Of a stretch of 64,000 nt of DNA, positions 29,142 through 39,719 are shown one piece after another (position 1 is the first letter of the stretch; every line of letters starts with the position of its first letter). Below the pieces are notes generated by a model. That model was not told where the DNA came from, searched no databases, and was given only the letters and a program-made list of their open reading frames with translations. Origin of the DNA: JAABRU01 sp041390465 (GTDB taxonomy: Bacteria; Desulfobacterota; Desulfobacteria; Desulfobacterales; Desulfococcaceae); contig JAWKPW010000009.1 of assembly GCA_041390465.1 (NCBI GenBank), forward strand, positions 23,145 to 87,144. The letters run 5' to 3'. The position numbers and the translations under genes were made by a program.

Positions 29142-29954
29142 ATGTTATCTCCAAAACTTGTGGCAAAAATTGAATCCGAGGAACCGGCCCGCCGTCTGGC
29201 GGTTCTCATTGATGCGGACAATGCGCAGGCGGCTGTCATTGAAAAACTGCTGGCTGAAATCGCACGATACGGAGAAGCCACAGTCAAGCGCATATATGGG
29301 GATTTTACCGCACCGACAAGCGCATCATGGAAAAAAGTTCTGCAAACGTATGCCATCAAACCGGTACAGCAGTTTGCCTATACAACAGGAAAGAATGCGA
29401 CAGACAGCACCTTGATTATTGACGCTATGGATTTGCTGTACACCCGCAGATTTGATGGTTTCTGCCTTGTCACCAGCGACAGCGACTTCACCGGTCTGGC
29501 AATGCGGCTCCGAGAAGAGGGGCTTACCGTGCTTGGCTTTGGTGAGCAGAAAACACCTGAAGCTTTCAGAAATGCCTGTCACCAATTTATTTTTACGGAA
29601 ATTCTGCGTACCTCTGATAAAATGGAGCCTGTCAATTCCCTGCCAAAAACAGAAAATTTGCAAAAACAGACAGAGGAAACTGTGCAGGGTAAGAGTCTGC
29701 CAATCCACAGCATGATAATTTTCCGAAAAAACTTGTATTGGATGCACCGAGCATTCAGTGATGAGGAGGGATGGGCACACCTTGGCACTTTTGTGACTAT
29801 TTAACAAAAGTTCAGTCAGATGCGATCCCCGTATCTTTGGTTACAAAAAACTTTCTGAACTTGTAAAGGCAAAAACGAATATTTTACGAAACAGAGGAAA
29901 GGGCAACGAAAGGATCAGGCCAGAAACAGTTATATCCGGGCCAAACAGCGTTAG
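29142..29954 (+). CDS. NYN-domain ribonuclease-like protein with C-terminal OST-HTH, frameshifted near 29790
   Basis: The N-terminal 150 residues form a NYN (PIN-like) domain with conserved acidic residues: AVLIDADNAQAAV, RIYGDFTAP, NATDSTLIIDAMDLLY and CLVTSDSDFTGLAMRLREEG. A linker of about 35 residues precedes SDEEGWAHLGTF, the start of an OST-HTH/LOTUS domain. The frame ends at 29804, but the next frames continue YLTKVQSD, then DPRIFGYKKLSELVKA and end at 29954, completing the domain. Similar LabA-like proteins are predicted RNA-processing nucleases. It follows two toxin-antitoxin units. Confidence 0.8.
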
Positions 29955-30047
29955 CAGATGTTGACACGAGAGCGCCTGCCGGTGCAGAGTGTTTTATTTT
30001 ATATTCAATCCATTGTTCAATAACCGTTCTGAAAGGGGATACAGTTC

Positions 30048-31620
30048 ATGAAGAGAGTACTGGTCAGTGACAATCTTGGGGATATTGGAGTTCGGATGTT
30101 TCAGAAGCCGAAGGCATTGATGTGAATGTGAAAACCGGATTGTCACCAGGAAGAATTGAAGTCAGTCATCGGGACTTGTAACGCTGGTCATCGGAGTGCG
30201 CAAAGTCTGAAGACAATGCGGCATCGGCTCAAAAGTGGTGAATAGGCCACGTTATCGGTCTGGACAATGTTGACATTCCCGCGGCTTATCAAACGGGGAA
30301 TCAATGTGATGAACACGCCCGCGCGGGCAATGTCATCACCACTGCAGGGACATGCCATTCCATGATGCTCGCTCTTTACTGGCGCATTCCCCGCCAGGAC
30401 CGCCACCCTCAAGTCCGGAAAATGGGAAAAGAAAAAACTGCCAGGGCCGGGAAATCTTCAACAAGGTGCTGGGGGTCATCGGATTCCGGAAAAATCGGCT
30501 CCATTGTGGCTGACCGGGCCAGAGGACTGAAAATGCAGGTCATTGTCCGCGATCCCTTTGTCACGCCCGAACCTGAATCCTTAAACCGGATTTGAAAGCG
30601 TTCCATAGCAGATTTGTACCAGAGGAGCAGATTATATCACCGTGCATGTGCCCAGAACTCAAGACACAGTCGGTTTCATCAACAAAGCCGCTTTTGCCCA
30701 GATGAAGGACAGGGTTATGATCATCAACTGCGCACGGGGCGGGATTGTGAATGAAGGCAGATCTGTATGAGGCCATAAGAATCAACAGTCGCGGGTCTTT
30801 GGATGTTTTTGAGACTGAGCCTCCGAGGCCTCGCCTCAACAGGACTGGGACAATTTCATCTGCACCCCTACATCTGGGTGCTTCCACCAAAGAAGGCACA
30901 GACCAATGTGGCTGTGGCTGTCGCGGAGCGAATCGTGATTATCTGAAAACCAGGATATTGTGAATGCGGTGGAATAGTGCCGTCCGTAACCGGAGAACTG
31001 CTGGAAAACTCCGTCCCTGGTGCACCTCAAGGAATCGGATGGGATGCCTGATTTCCCAGCTTATCTGCGGGCCGGTAAAGGAAATTTCCATTGAATACAT
31101 GGGCGATTTCAAGGGGCTGGATCTTTCTCCGGTGACAACCTCGGTCATACAGGGGCGCTGACGCCCATGATCAAGGGAGGAATCAATTCCGTCAATGCCC
31201 CTGATTGCCAAAGAAGCGCGGCACTCGGATGACGGAGAACAAAGCGACTCTGATGCGGGAAGATATCTGAGTCTGATCCGGGTGAAGGCATTGACAACGG
31301 AAATGGATATGACTGTAGCAGAGCACGGTTTTCGGCAAAAGCGATCCCCGCATTGTCCGCATCAACAATTTCCGTCTGGAATGATTCCCGGGGGACATCA
31401 CCGCGCTGATTCACAACCAGGACAAACCCGGAGCCATCAGCGTGTGTGGCACGGTGCTGGGAAAAAACAATGTCAATATCGGACGGATGCAGGTGGGACA
31501 GGAAGGGGATGGGGGCGCAACATCATTTTCCTGCGCACAGATACCCCGATTCCTGAAAATGTGGTGGAGGAACTGCGGAACCTGCCTCTGGTCAACACCG
31601 TGATTCCCCTGGAACTGTAA
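30048..31620 (+). pseudogene. serA: D-3-phosphoglycerate dehydrogenase, many frameshifts
   Basis: Starts MKRVLVSDNLGDIG after AAAGGGGATACAGTTC. Fragments in all three frames spell a SerA protein of about 525 residues: MNTPARAN-like sequence, SGKIGSIVADRARGLKMQVI (NAD site), DPFVTPE, HVPRT, INCARGGI(V)NE, then the intervening domain and a C-terminal ACT domain (GTVLGKNNVNIGRMQVGQEG) ending VNTVIPLEL. More than ten indels are needed. SerA is normally needed for serine biosynthesis, and all core motifs survive, so I suspect poor consensus rather than a dead gene. Confidence 0.8.
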
Positions 31621-31757
31621 TTGCCTGAAACTGAAACCGGATTTCAGCAGAATGCCGGTGAATGGGAAACCGGGGCGCTTTCGGGATTGCACTGGCCCTT
31701 CTGAAACCCGGTTTCCTGACACCTGGCAGGTGACAAATATACGGAGGTGATTTCCAT

Positions 31758-32074
31758 ATGCCTGAGAAAAACAAATCAGCGGAGGAAGTGGCCAGGGATT
31801 ATGCAGCGACGGTGCAGCAGGCTCGCATCTGCCAAAAATTGATTTCTCCATGTTCATCTTTTCCCTGAATTCTTCAGTACTGGTAAACTTGGGGGTGCTG
31901 GAGGATCCGGCAGGAGGAGGAAGAAGCAAAAATCTGCCTGTGGCAAAGCAGACCATTGACATTCTGGCCATGCTGCAGGAAAAGACCCGCGGAAACCTTG
32001 CAAAGCAGGAAGAGGAGATGCTGAAGCATATCCTTTATGATCTGAGAATACTGTATGTCAAAGAAGCAGGATAG
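31758..32074 (+). CDS. DUF1844-family protein, one frameshift
   Basis: ATG at 31758 after a strong ribosome site (ACGGAGGTGA) gives MPEKNKSAEEVARDYA. A one-base shift near 31830 joins it to LPKIDFSMFIFSLNSSVLVN, then LGVLEDPAGG, NLPVAKQTIDILAMLQEKT and LKHILYDLRILYVKEA, the DUF1844 signature. The whole would be about 105 residues, as usual in Deltaproteobacteria. The role is unknown. Its last 20 bases overlap an upstream extension of the Do protease frame, so the two genes are probably cotranscribed. Confidence 0.8.
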
Positions 32075-32132
32075 AACCCTTTCCGGGGTTTTGGAAAAAG
32101 GGTTTCCTGTGTCAGGAGAAAGGAGAGTCATT

Positions 32133-33569
32133 ATGAATGGGATATGGACAGTTCTGTGCAGAAAGCATTTCATCCTTTTTGTTCTGATGTGCGTTTTTGC
32201 AGCTTTTTCTGCCGGATATCCGGTGGAGGAGGTCTGTGCCAAAGCATGGAATGCGCCGGAAAGCTTCAGTGAAATTGCCAAGGATGTCATGCCTTCTGTG
32301 GTCAATATCCGCACCGAGAAAACGGTCAAGGGCGGAGGACGTGTGTTCCGTCAGTTCGGAAAAGGCCCCATGGGGGAAGATCCCTTTGATTTTTTTGAAA
32401 AGTTTTTTGGAGGAGATCCCCAGAGGGATTTCAAGCAGCGCAGTCTGGGTTCAGGTTTCATCATTGATCCGGCAGGATACATTGTCACCAACAACCATGT
32501 GATTGAAGGCGCGGATGAGATTCAGGTGCGCCTCAATGATGAAAAGGAATATGATGCAGAGATTGTGGGCCGGGATCCCAATACAGATATTGCCCTGATC
32601 CGGGTCAAGGCAGATGCAAAACTGCCTGCCTGCCGTCTTGGCAATTCCGATGAACTGGAAACCGGTCAGTGGGTGGTGGCCATCGGCAACCCCTTCGGTC
32701 TGGAGCATACCGTGACTGCCGGTATTGTCAGTGCCAAAGGCAGAGTGATTGGTTCCGGTCCCTATGATGATTTCATTCAGACAGACGCGTCCATCAATCC
32801 CGGAAACAGCGGAGGCCCCCTGATTAATATGAAAGGAGAGGTGATTGGCATCAACACCGCCATCATTGCCAGCGGACAGGGGATCGGTTTTGCGGTTTCC
32901 ATCAATCTGGCCAAAGGGATTATTGATCAGTTGAAGAAAAGCGGGGAAGTCACACGCGGATGGCTGGGTGTGGCGATTCAGGACATCAGCCCGGAAATTG
33001 CCGAATATTACGGAGTTGACAGAAAAGACGGTGTGCTGGTGACCGAGGTGTTCAAAGATGATCCCGCAGACAAGGCCGGCATTCTGGCAAAGGACATTAT
33101 TGTGGCTGTAAACGGCACACCCGTCAAAACCACCCGTGATCTGACCCGGATGATAGCAGACATTGCTGTGGGACAGAAGGCTGAAATTGATGTTTTGCGG
33201 GCCGGAAAGGAAAAACATTTCAGCGTCACGGTTGCCAAGCGGGAGGATGAACGGCTGACAGCAGGGAAAACAGAGGGGGAGAAAAAGGATGATCTTGGCA
33301 TACAGGTTTCCCAACTGAATCCGGAAATGGCAGCCAGGTACAATATCCCGCAGAATGACGGTGTCATTGTCACGGGTGTGGAATCCGGCAGCAAAGGGGA
33401 TGCAGCCGGCATCATGAGCGGAGACATTATTCGGGAGATCAATCATCAGCCCATTCAAACCGCAGCGGATTACCAGAAAATGCTTGACAGTGTCAAACCC
33501 GGTGAAGCCATGCACTTTTTCATCCGAAGAATGAACAGCGGCTTTGTGGTGATTAAACTTGTGCGCTGA
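32133..33569 (+). CDS. Do/DegP-family periplasmic serine protease
   Basis: 478 residues from ATG 32133 (AGGAGAAAGGAGAG upstream). A signal peptide (FILFVLMCVFAAFSAGYPVE) precedes a trypsin-like protease domain with His122 (TNNHVIEGAD), Asp152 (NTDIALIRV) and Ser226 (NPGNSGGPL). Two PDZ domains follow (GWLGVAIQDISPEIAE and DLGIQVSQLNPEMAARY starts). This is the full DegP/DegQ layout for periplasmic protein quality control. It leads directly into ispE with an 8-base gap. Confidence 0.93.
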   Translation: MNGIWTVLCRKHFILFVLMCVFAAFSAGYPVEEVCAKAWNAPESFSEIAKDVMPSVVNIRTEKTVKGGGRVFRQFGKGPMGEDPFDFFEKFFGGDPQRDFKQRSLGSGFIIDPAGYIVTNNHVIEGADEIQVRLNDEKEYDAEIVGRDPNTDIALIRVKADAKLPACRLGNSDELETGQWVVAIGNPFGLEHTVTAGIVSAKGRVIGSGPYDDFIQTDASINPGNSGGPLINMKGEVIGINTAIIASGQGIGFAVSINLAKGIIDQLKKSGEVTRGWLGVAIQDISPEIAEYYGVDRKDGVLVTEVFKDDPADKAGILAKDIIVAVNGTPVKTTRDLTRMIADIAVGQKAEIDVLRAGKEKHFSVTVAKREDERLTAGKTEGEKKDDLGIQVSQLNPEMAARYNIPQNDGVIVTGVESGSKGDAAGIMSGDIIREINHQPIQTAADYQKMLDSVKPGEAMHFFIRRMNSGFVVIKLVR

Positions 33570-33576
33570 CAGGGTC

Positions 33577-34461
33577 ATGTCTGAATCCTGCATCAGGGAC
33601 GGGGGAGATGGCTGTCTGAAGGTGTTTTCTCCGGCCAAAGTCAACCTGTTTCTGCAGGTAAGGGGGAAGCGGCCGGACGGGTATCATGAACTGCTGAGCC
33701 TGATGTGTCCTGTCTCCCTGCATGATGTGCTTACCCTGCATTTTGACAGACCGGAGATATCCATTTTCTGTTCCCATCCGGGGGTTCCTCCGGATGGGCG
33801 CAATCTGGCATGGCGGGCTGCGGAACTTTTTTTTGACCGGGCAGGAATATCCGGAGGTGTGCACATCAGCATTGAAAAGCATATCCCCGTGGCCGGCGGA
33901 TTGGGAGGGGGGAGCAGCAATGCCGCATCTGTGCTTATGGCACTGAACCGGCATTACGGTTTTCCCTTTGACAAGGAGTCGCTTTCCCGGATGGGGCTGT
34001 CTCTGGGAGCCGATGTTCCCTTCTTTCTTTTCGGAGGACCGGCCATTGCCACCGGAGTTGGGGAGAATCTGTCGGAATACAGAAATATTCCCTCTCTCCG
34101 AATTCTTTTTATTGCCTTTGATTTCAGTGTTTCGACCGCTATGGTGTATAAAAACCTGAATTTGGGATTGACAAAATGCAAAAAAATAATTAAAGATGCA
34201 CCTTTTGAGAAGTACAGGTTTGATCCGGCACGGCATCTGTGCAATGATCTGGAAACAGTCACCGAAGCCATTTATCCCGCGATTTCGGAAGCAAAAAAGG
34301 TTCTTATGGACTGCGGGGCCGCAGGAAGCCTGATGTCAGGAAGCGGGCCGACGGTGTTCGGGATCTTTTCGGATGCAAAAAAGGCTGAAGAGGCATATCT
34401 GTCTGTTTCTGCGGAAAACCATGAGGGGTGGAGGCTTTATCCCGCTGAACTCCGGATATGA
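33577..34461 (+). CDS. ispE: 4-diphosphocytidyl-2-C-methyl-D-erythritol kinase
   Basis: 294 residues starting MSESCIRDGG. GHMP-kinase motifs are present: FSPAKVNLFLQV, the glycine-rich PVAGGLGGGSSNAASVL loop and the C-terminal GSLMSGSGPTVFGIF. IspE phosphorylates CDP-methylerythritol in the MEP isoprenoid pathway in the cytoplasm. The order ispE, tRNA-Gln, prs, rplY, pth matches a cluster conserved in many Proteobacteria. Confidence 0.95.
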   Translation: MSESCIRDGGDGCLKVFSPAKVNLFLQVRGKRPDGYHELLSLMCPVSLHDVLTLHFDRPEISIFCSHPGVPPDGRNLAWRAAELFFDRAGISGGVHISIEKHIPVAGGLGGGSSNAASVLMALNRHYGFPFDKESLSRMGLSLGADVPFFLFGGPAIATGVGENLSEYRNIPSLRILFIAFDFSVSTAMVYKNLNLGLTKCKKIIKDAPFEKYRFDPARHLCNDLETVTEAIYPAISEAKKVLMDCGAAGSLMSGSGPTVFGIFSDAKKAEEAYLSVSAENHEGWRLYPAELRI

Positions 34462-34496
34462 AAGCCGCGTGTGACCTGCATATCTTTTTTATTTAC

Positions 34497-34571
34497 TGGG
34501 GCGTCGTCAAGCGGTAAGACACAGGATTTTGGTTCCTGCATCCGGAGGTTCGAATCCTCCCGCCCCAGCCA
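34497..34571 (+). tRNA. tRNA-Gln (TTG anticodon)
   Basis: A 75-base cloverleaf. The acceptor TGGGGCG pairs with CGCCCCA. The anticodon arm CAGGA-TTTTGGT-TCCTG gives anticodon TTG. The T arm is GGAGG-TTCGAAT-CCTCC. The CCA end is encoded. It lies between ispE and prs. Confidence 0.97.
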
Positions 34572-34592
34572 CGTTAGGAATGAATTTGTCAA

Positions 34593-35531
34593 ATGAAAGA
34601 CATCACCATTTTTTCGGGAAACGCAAATTCGGGGCTGGCAAAGAAAATCTGTGATTACCTTGACATGCCTTTGGGCGGGGCAAAAGTCAAACGCTTCAGT
34701 GACGGGGAAATACAGATCGAGATTCATCAGAACATCCGTGCCAGAGATGTGTTTGTCATTCAGCCCACCTGTTCCCCGGTAAACGACAATCTTGTGGAAC
34801 TGCTGCTGATGCTGGATGCGTGCAAACGTTCATCTGCCAGCCGGATAACCGCTGTCATGCCCTATTACGGCTATGCGCGGCAGGACAAAAAAGTGGAGCC
34901 GAGAGTTCCCATCAGCGCAAGACTTGTGGCTGACATGCTGACCACTGCGGGCGCGGACAGGGTAATCACAATGGATCTCCATGCCGGACAGATTCAGGGA
35001 TTCTTCAACATTCCGGTGGACAATCTTTTCGGAACGCCTGTGCTGCTTGACTATGTCAAAGACAGGTTTGATGAGAACATCGTGGTGGTTTCCCCTGATG
35101 CAGGCGGAGTGGAACGGGCAAGGGCTTTTGCCAAACGTCTGGCAGCCGGACTTGCCATTATTGACAAGCGCCGTGAGGTTCCCAATGAGGCCAAGGCCAT
35201 GGCTGTTATCGGAAACGTCAAGGACAAAACGGCCATACTTCTTGATGACATGGTCGACACAGCCGGAACATTGACGGAAGCGGCAGCAGCGCTGATGAGA
35301 AACGGGGCAAAAGAAGTCCATGCCTGCTGCACCCATCCCGTGCTTTCCGGACCGGCGGTGGATCGTATCTGTGATTCCGAGCTGAAAAGCCTGGTGGTGA
35401 CAGATACCATACCCTTAAAGGAAAATTCCCGCAACTGCGGCAAAATCAAGGTACTGACCATATCCAGACTTTTCGGAGAGGCCATTATCCGGAGCCACAA
35501 GGGGGATTCGGTTACATCTCTTTTTGTTTGA
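34593..35531 (+). CDS. prs: Ribose-phosphate pyrophosphokinase
   Basis: 312 residues with the class I PRPP synthetase pattern: MKDITIFSGNANSGLAKKIC, AVMPYYGYARQDKK, TMDLHAGQIQGFF, the VVSPDAGGVERAR loop and the PRPP-binding ILLDDMVDTAGTL. It makes PRPP from ribose 5-phosphate and ATP for nucleotide, His and Trp synthesis. Normal length. It sits just after tRNA-Gln and before rplY. Confidence 0.96.
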   Translation: MKDITIFSGNANSGLAKKICDYLDMPLGGAKVKRFSDGEIQIEIHQNIRARDVFVIQPTCSPVNDNLVELLLMLDACKRSSASRITAVMPYYGYARQDKKVEPRVPISARLVADMLTTAGADRVITMDLHAGQIQGFFNIPVDNLFGTPVLLDYVKDRFDENIVVVSPDAGGVERARAFAKRLAAGLAIIDKRREVPNEAKAMAVIGNVKDKTAILLDDMVDTAGTLTEAAAALMRNGAKEVHACCTHPVLSGPAVDRICDSELKSLVVTDTIPLKENSRNCGKIKVLTISRLFGEAIIRSHKGDSVTSLFV

Positions 35532-35594
35532 CAAAGGAAAAAATCAAAAGACTGCGGAAGATTGTCCGTTTTCTGAAGCCAAGGAGGAATATTT

Positions 35595-36236
35595 TTGGAA
35601 CTGCTTGAATTAAAAACAAATATCAGAACAGCACGGGGCAACGGCCCCTCCCGCTCTTTGAGAAGGGAAGGCAGAATTCCGGCCGTTCTTTACGGGCCCG
35701 GAGCCGACAACGTAATGCTTACCGTGGGAATGAAAGACCTGGAGAAAGTGCTGAAAGCCCGAAGTGCGGGCCAGCTTCTTTTCAACCTCACCGTTGAGAA
35801 CGGAGAAAAGTCCACACGTATTGCCATGCTCAAGGAACTGCAGACCCATCCGGTGACCCGCAATTATATCCATGCGGATTTCTATCAGGTGAACATGGAT
35901 CGGAAGATACGGGTGAATGTGCCTGTCAGAACCAGGGGAAAATGCATCGGCGTTGAAATGGGCGGCATGATTCAGATTATCCGCCGCACCCTGGAAGTGA
36001 TATGCTATCCCAAAGACATTCCTCAGACTGTGGAACTGGATGTGACCAATCTGAATGTCGGGGAATCGGTCCATATAAAAGACATTTCCATTGAGGGACT
36101 TGAATTTCCCGCAGAAGTCAATTTCACCGTCCTCACCATCCTCGGAGCCGGCAGAGGCAAAGAGGAAAGTGCGGAGGCGGCTGAGGAGGCCGAGGAAGGC
36201 AAGGAAAGCAAAAAAGAAGGCAAAAAGGAAGAATAA
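35595..36236 (+). CDS. rplY: 50S ribosomal protein L25 (CTC form)
   Basis: 213 residues with a TTG start placed 8 bases after AAGGAGG, so the unusual start is well supported. The N-terminal L25 domain (TARGNGPSRSLRREGRIPAV, LYGPG) is followed by the longer CTC/TL5 C-terminal domain (VPVRTRGKC, LEVICYPKDIP) and an acidic-basic tail rich in Glu and Lys (EEAEEGKESKKEGKKEE). L25 binds 5S rRNA. It is 6 bases before pth. Confidence 0.94.
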   Translation: MELLELKTNIRTARGNGPSRSLRREGRIPAVLYGPGADNVMLTVGMKDLEKVLKARSAGQLLFNLTVENGEKSTRIAMLKELQTHPVTRNYIHADFYQVNMDRKIRVNVPVRTRGKCIGVEMGGMIQIIRRTLEVICYPKDIPQTVELDVTNLNVGESVHIKDISIEGLEFPAEVNFTVLTILGAGRGKEESAEAAEEAEEGKESKKEGKKEE

Positions 36237-36242
36237 TCTTTC

Positions 36243-36821
36243 ATGCAGAGTCAGTACCGTGTGGTGGCCGGTCTGGGCAATCCGGGAAAGAGATATGAGG
36301 GAACCCGCCATAATATCGGATTTATGGTACTGGACAGGGTGGCTGCCCATTACGGCATCTCTCTTGCATCAGAGAAATTCGGGACGGTTTTCGGCAGGGG
36401 ACGGATTGGGGATGCAGATGTTTTTCTGGCAAAACCCATGAAATACATGAACCTGAGCGGGCCGCCTCTGTATGCGTTTTCAACCTGGTTCAGATTGTGC
36501 AACCGGGAGATTGTGGTAATCCATGATGACATGGACCTTGATTTCGGACGGATCAAAATCAAAGAGAAAGGAGGGAGCGGAGGACACAAGGGAATCAAAT
36601 CGGTAAGCGATGTCTTTGGCGGAGGCGATTTTGTGCGCATCCGCATGGGCATCGGGCGTCCCGATCCGGGCATGGAAGTCACGGATTACGTCCTGGGAAA
36701 ATTCAGGCCGGATGAAATCCGGGATTTGGATGCCTTTCTGGAAAAAGGACGGGATGCAGTGGAGACAGTCCTTTGCAAAGGTGCAAAGGAAGGGATGAAT
36801 GTGTTTAACCGTAACAGTTGA
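36243..36821 (+). CDS. pth: Peptidyl-tRNA hydrolase
   Basis: 192 residues: VVAGLGNPGKRYEGTRHNIG (with the catalytic His), KPMKYMNLSG, VIHDDMDLDFGRIKIKEKGG, SGGHKGIKS and RMGIGRPDPGMEV. It recycles peptidyl-tRNA released from ribosomes. It is complete and closely follows rplY, as in many Proteobacteria. Confidence 0.96.
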   Translation: MQSQYRVVAGLGNPGKRYEGTRHNIGFMVLDRVAAHYGISLASEKFGTVFGRGRIGDADVFLAKPMKYMNLSGPPLYAFSTWFRLCNREIVVIHDDMDLDFGRIKIKEKGGSGGHKGIKSVSDVFGGGDFVRIRMGIGRPDPGMEVTDYVLGKFRPDEIRDLDAFLEKGRDAVETVLCKGAKEGMNVFNRNS

Positions 36822-36845
36822 AAACAACATTTGGATGGAGGTAAA

Positions 36846-38822
36846 ATGGAATTCGTAGTGAATAATGTCCCGTTGGTAAGTACTCTTGTCGGCGTACTGG
36901 GAATTGTTTTTGCCATCGTGGTGGCCGGAATGGTCAAATCCGCGCCTGCCGGGAATGAAAAAATGCAGAAGATTGCCTCGGCAATCCAGGAAGGCGCAAT
37001 TGCCTATCTGAACCGTCAGATGAAAAGCATGGGCATTGCCGGTATCATCATCTTCATCGTGATTTATTCGACCATGGGTGCCAAAACCGCCTTGGGCTTT
37101 CTCATTGGCGCTGTGGCCTCCTTCTGTGCAGGCTATATCGGAATGAGAGTGTCTGTCATTGCCAACGTCAGAACTGCTGAAGCCTCCAAAAACGGGATGG
37201 CGGCCGGTCTGAACATGGCTTTCAAAGGCGGTTCCGTTACCGGTATGATCGTTGCCGGTCTGGCCCTGACAGCTGTTGCCGGTTACTATACTGTCACGCA
37301 TGATGTCATTGCACTGGTTGCTCTGGGATTTGGCGGAAGCCTTATCTCCATCTTTGCACGGCTCGGCGGCGGTATCTTCACCAAAGGCGCAGACGTGGGT
37401 GCTGACCTGGTTGGCAAAGTGGAAGCCGGAATTCCCGAAGATGATCCCAGAAACCCGGCCACCATCGCAGACAACGTTGGCGACAATGTGGGTGACTGTG
37501 CCGGTATGGCAGCAGATCTGTTTGAGACCTATGCTGTCACCATAGTGGCCGCAATGCTGATCGGACATCTGCTTTTCCCCGAAATTAAAATGGCTACCGA
37601 GTTTCCGCTGATTCTTGGCTCGATCTCCGTGTGCTTCGATCATTGCCATCTTCTTTGTAAGACTTGGCAGAAGCCAGTACATCATGGGCGCTCTGTACAA
37701 AAGGCATGTTCGGCTCTGCAATCCTTGCAACCATCGCTTTCTACTATGCCTGCCTTGAATCATGGGCAACATTCCCAACATCTCCGCAATGAATATTTAC
37801 TACTGCACCCTTATCGGCCTTGTTCTTACTGTCGTAATCGTTATCATCACTGAATACTACACCGGAAAATATGCTCGGTTGTGGGCATTGCCGAAGCATC
37901 AGCTACCGGACACGGAACCAACATCATCGCGGGTCTGGCTGTTTCCATGCGGGCACTGCGGCTCGGTTCTGGCCATCTGTCTGGCCATTTTCTGTCCTTC
38001 AAATTCGGCGGACTTTGCAGCATGCCATGGCTGCCATGTCCATGCTTTCATGACCGGCATGGTTATTACCATTGACGCTTACAGCTTATCACAGACAATG
38101 CAGGCGGTATTGCGGAAATGGCGGAATAGATGACAGTGTCCGTGCAGTAACTGATCCTCTGGATAAAGTGGGAAACACCACCAAAGCCGTGACCAAGTAT
38201 GCCATCGGTTTCCGCAAGTCTGGCCGCTCTGGTTCTGTTTGCTGCCTATGTGATGGGATTCAGCTTCATGGCGGCAAAGAAGGTATCTTAAGTTTGATCT
38301 TTCCGATGTGAATGTTATCATCGGTCTTTTCATCGGCGGTCTGCTGCCCTATCTGTTTGCCTCCATGCCATGAAGGCTGTGGGAAATGCAGGCAGCGGTT
38401 GTTGACGAAGTCCGTCGCCAGTTCCGTGAAATTCCGGGCATCATGGGAGAGCACCGGAAAACCCGATTACGGCGCATGTGTTGACATCGTGACCAAGTTC
38501 GCACTGAAAATGATTGTTCCCGCTCTGCTGCCGGTTGTTGCGCCGCTTATCGTTGGCTTCCTGCTGGGCAAAGTGGCTCTGGGCGGTCTGCTCATCGTCA
38601 CCGGTGTTTTCGTGGCCACTGTCCGCGACCACCGGCGGTGCTACATGGGACAATGCCAAAAAATACATTGAAGACGGACATCTGGGCGGCAAAGGCTCTG
38701 ATGCCCTACAAGCAGCCGTTACCGGTGACACCGTGGGCGACCCTGAACACAACCGGTCGCACAGCAAACCCGATGATCAAAATCCTCAACGTTGTCTGCT
38801 GATGGTACCTTTCCTGATGTAA
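36846..38822 (+). pseudogene. hppA: Membrane-bound proton-translocating pyrophosphatase, 3' two-thirds frameshifted
   Basis: Starts MEFVVNNVPLVSTLVG at 36846 after GGAGGTAAA. The first 255 residues are clean, with membrane helices and the pyrophosphate-binding block FTKGADVGADLVGKVE, then DDPRNPATIADNVGDNVGDC. From 37620 to 38822, about ten indels break a typical continuation (a GNTTKAVTK block, NLPMIK-like end, ILNVV). The Lys in GNTTKAVTK is the residue associated with K+-independent enzymes. It pumps ions at the expense of pyrophosphate. Signature residues are preserved, so consensus errors are likely. Confidence 0.85.
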
Positions 38823-39151
38823 TCCGTGTGACGGCACGCATCTCCGGATCCCAAGGGATCCGGATGATTCGGATCTGATAAAAGGATTGGTGATGTATGT
38901 CGCAATCGCACTATTTGATTGTTTTTTTCCGATTGTATGGTATAAATAAAAGAATTGCTGAACACTGACTTCCGAAACTCCGGGAATTCAGTCAGATTTC
39001 TGAAATTTTTTCAGTGCTTCAGCAGAGTTCTGACTGGCGGCATAATTGCGGAGATCAGTGCTGACAAACACAATTCGGTTGCATTCGCCCTTTCTTATCG
39101 GTATTTTCCAATTTTTCCGTATTCTGAAGCAGAAGACGTGGTGGTGAAAAC
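38823..39151. other. Intergenic region with a terminator-like hairpin
   Basis: About 330 bases. An inverted repeat at 38843-38864 lies just after hppA. The rest is AT-rich and should hold the promoter of the CarD gene. No other gene is supported. Confidence 0.5.
38843..38864. terminator. Hairpin after hppA
   Basis: A 10-bp perfect stem TCCGGATCCC/GGGATCCGGA with a 2-base loop, 20 bases after the hppA stop. No T-run follows, so terminator function is uncertain. Confidence 0.4.
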
Positions 39152-39645
39152 ATGAATGACAAAAAGGCAAAGAAGAGATCAGAAAAAGAAAAACTAAGGA
39201 GTTCAAAATTGGTGATCTTGCCGTATATCACACACGGTTGTTGGGCGAAGTTGAGGCCATAGAAAGCAAGGATGTCGGAGGAAAAACCAGGATTTTTACA
39301 TCATGAAGGTTCTGGAAATGAGATGCTCATCATGATTCCGACAGGAAATGTGGATTCCGTGGGACTGCGGGACATTATCAGCAAACGACATTCCCGAAAT
39401 CTACCGGGTAATGAAAGGAGGAAAAAGATCCTCCATGGACAACCAGACTTGGAACCGCCGCTACCGAGACTACATGGATAAAATCAAGACCGGTTCCCTG
39501 TACGAAGTGGCTGGAAGTGTTCCGGGATCTGTCCATCCTGAAAATGAGCAAAGATCTTTCCTTCGGGGAACGAAAACTGTATGACACTGCCCAAATTCTG
39601 CTGGTAAAGGAACTGTCCACCGCGAAAATACGGATGAAGAGATAA
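39152..39645 (+). pseudogene. CarD-family transcription regulator, frameshifted
   Basis: MNDKKAKKRSEKEKL at 39152 is followed, across several frames, by FKIGDLAVY (start of the CarD/TRCF RNA-polymerase-binding domain), GEVEAIESKDVGGK, EMLIMIPTGNVDSVGLRDII, IYRVMKGGKRSSMDNQTWNR, RYRDYMDKIKTGSLYEV, MSKDLSFGERKLYDTAQILL and ELSTAKIRMKR at 39645. The whole is about 160 residues, normal for CarD-like proteins that bind RNA polymerase at promoters, often of rRNA genes. About five indels break it. It lies upstream of an RluA gene. Confidence 0.75.
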
Positions 39646-39719
39646 TCCTCTCAGAAATCGAGTCCCTTTTTGCTGTCGGTTAGCATTTTCACTTTTCTCC
39701 CCTTTATGACAACCAACCA

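Noticed and set aside
32451..33644. 397-codon minus-strand open frame opposite the Do protease
   Set aside because: Antisense shadow of a complete protease gene.
36480..37781. 433-codon minus-strand open frame over pth and hppA
   Set aside because: It lies opposite two clearly recognised genes and has His/Asp-rich composition typical of a shadow frame.
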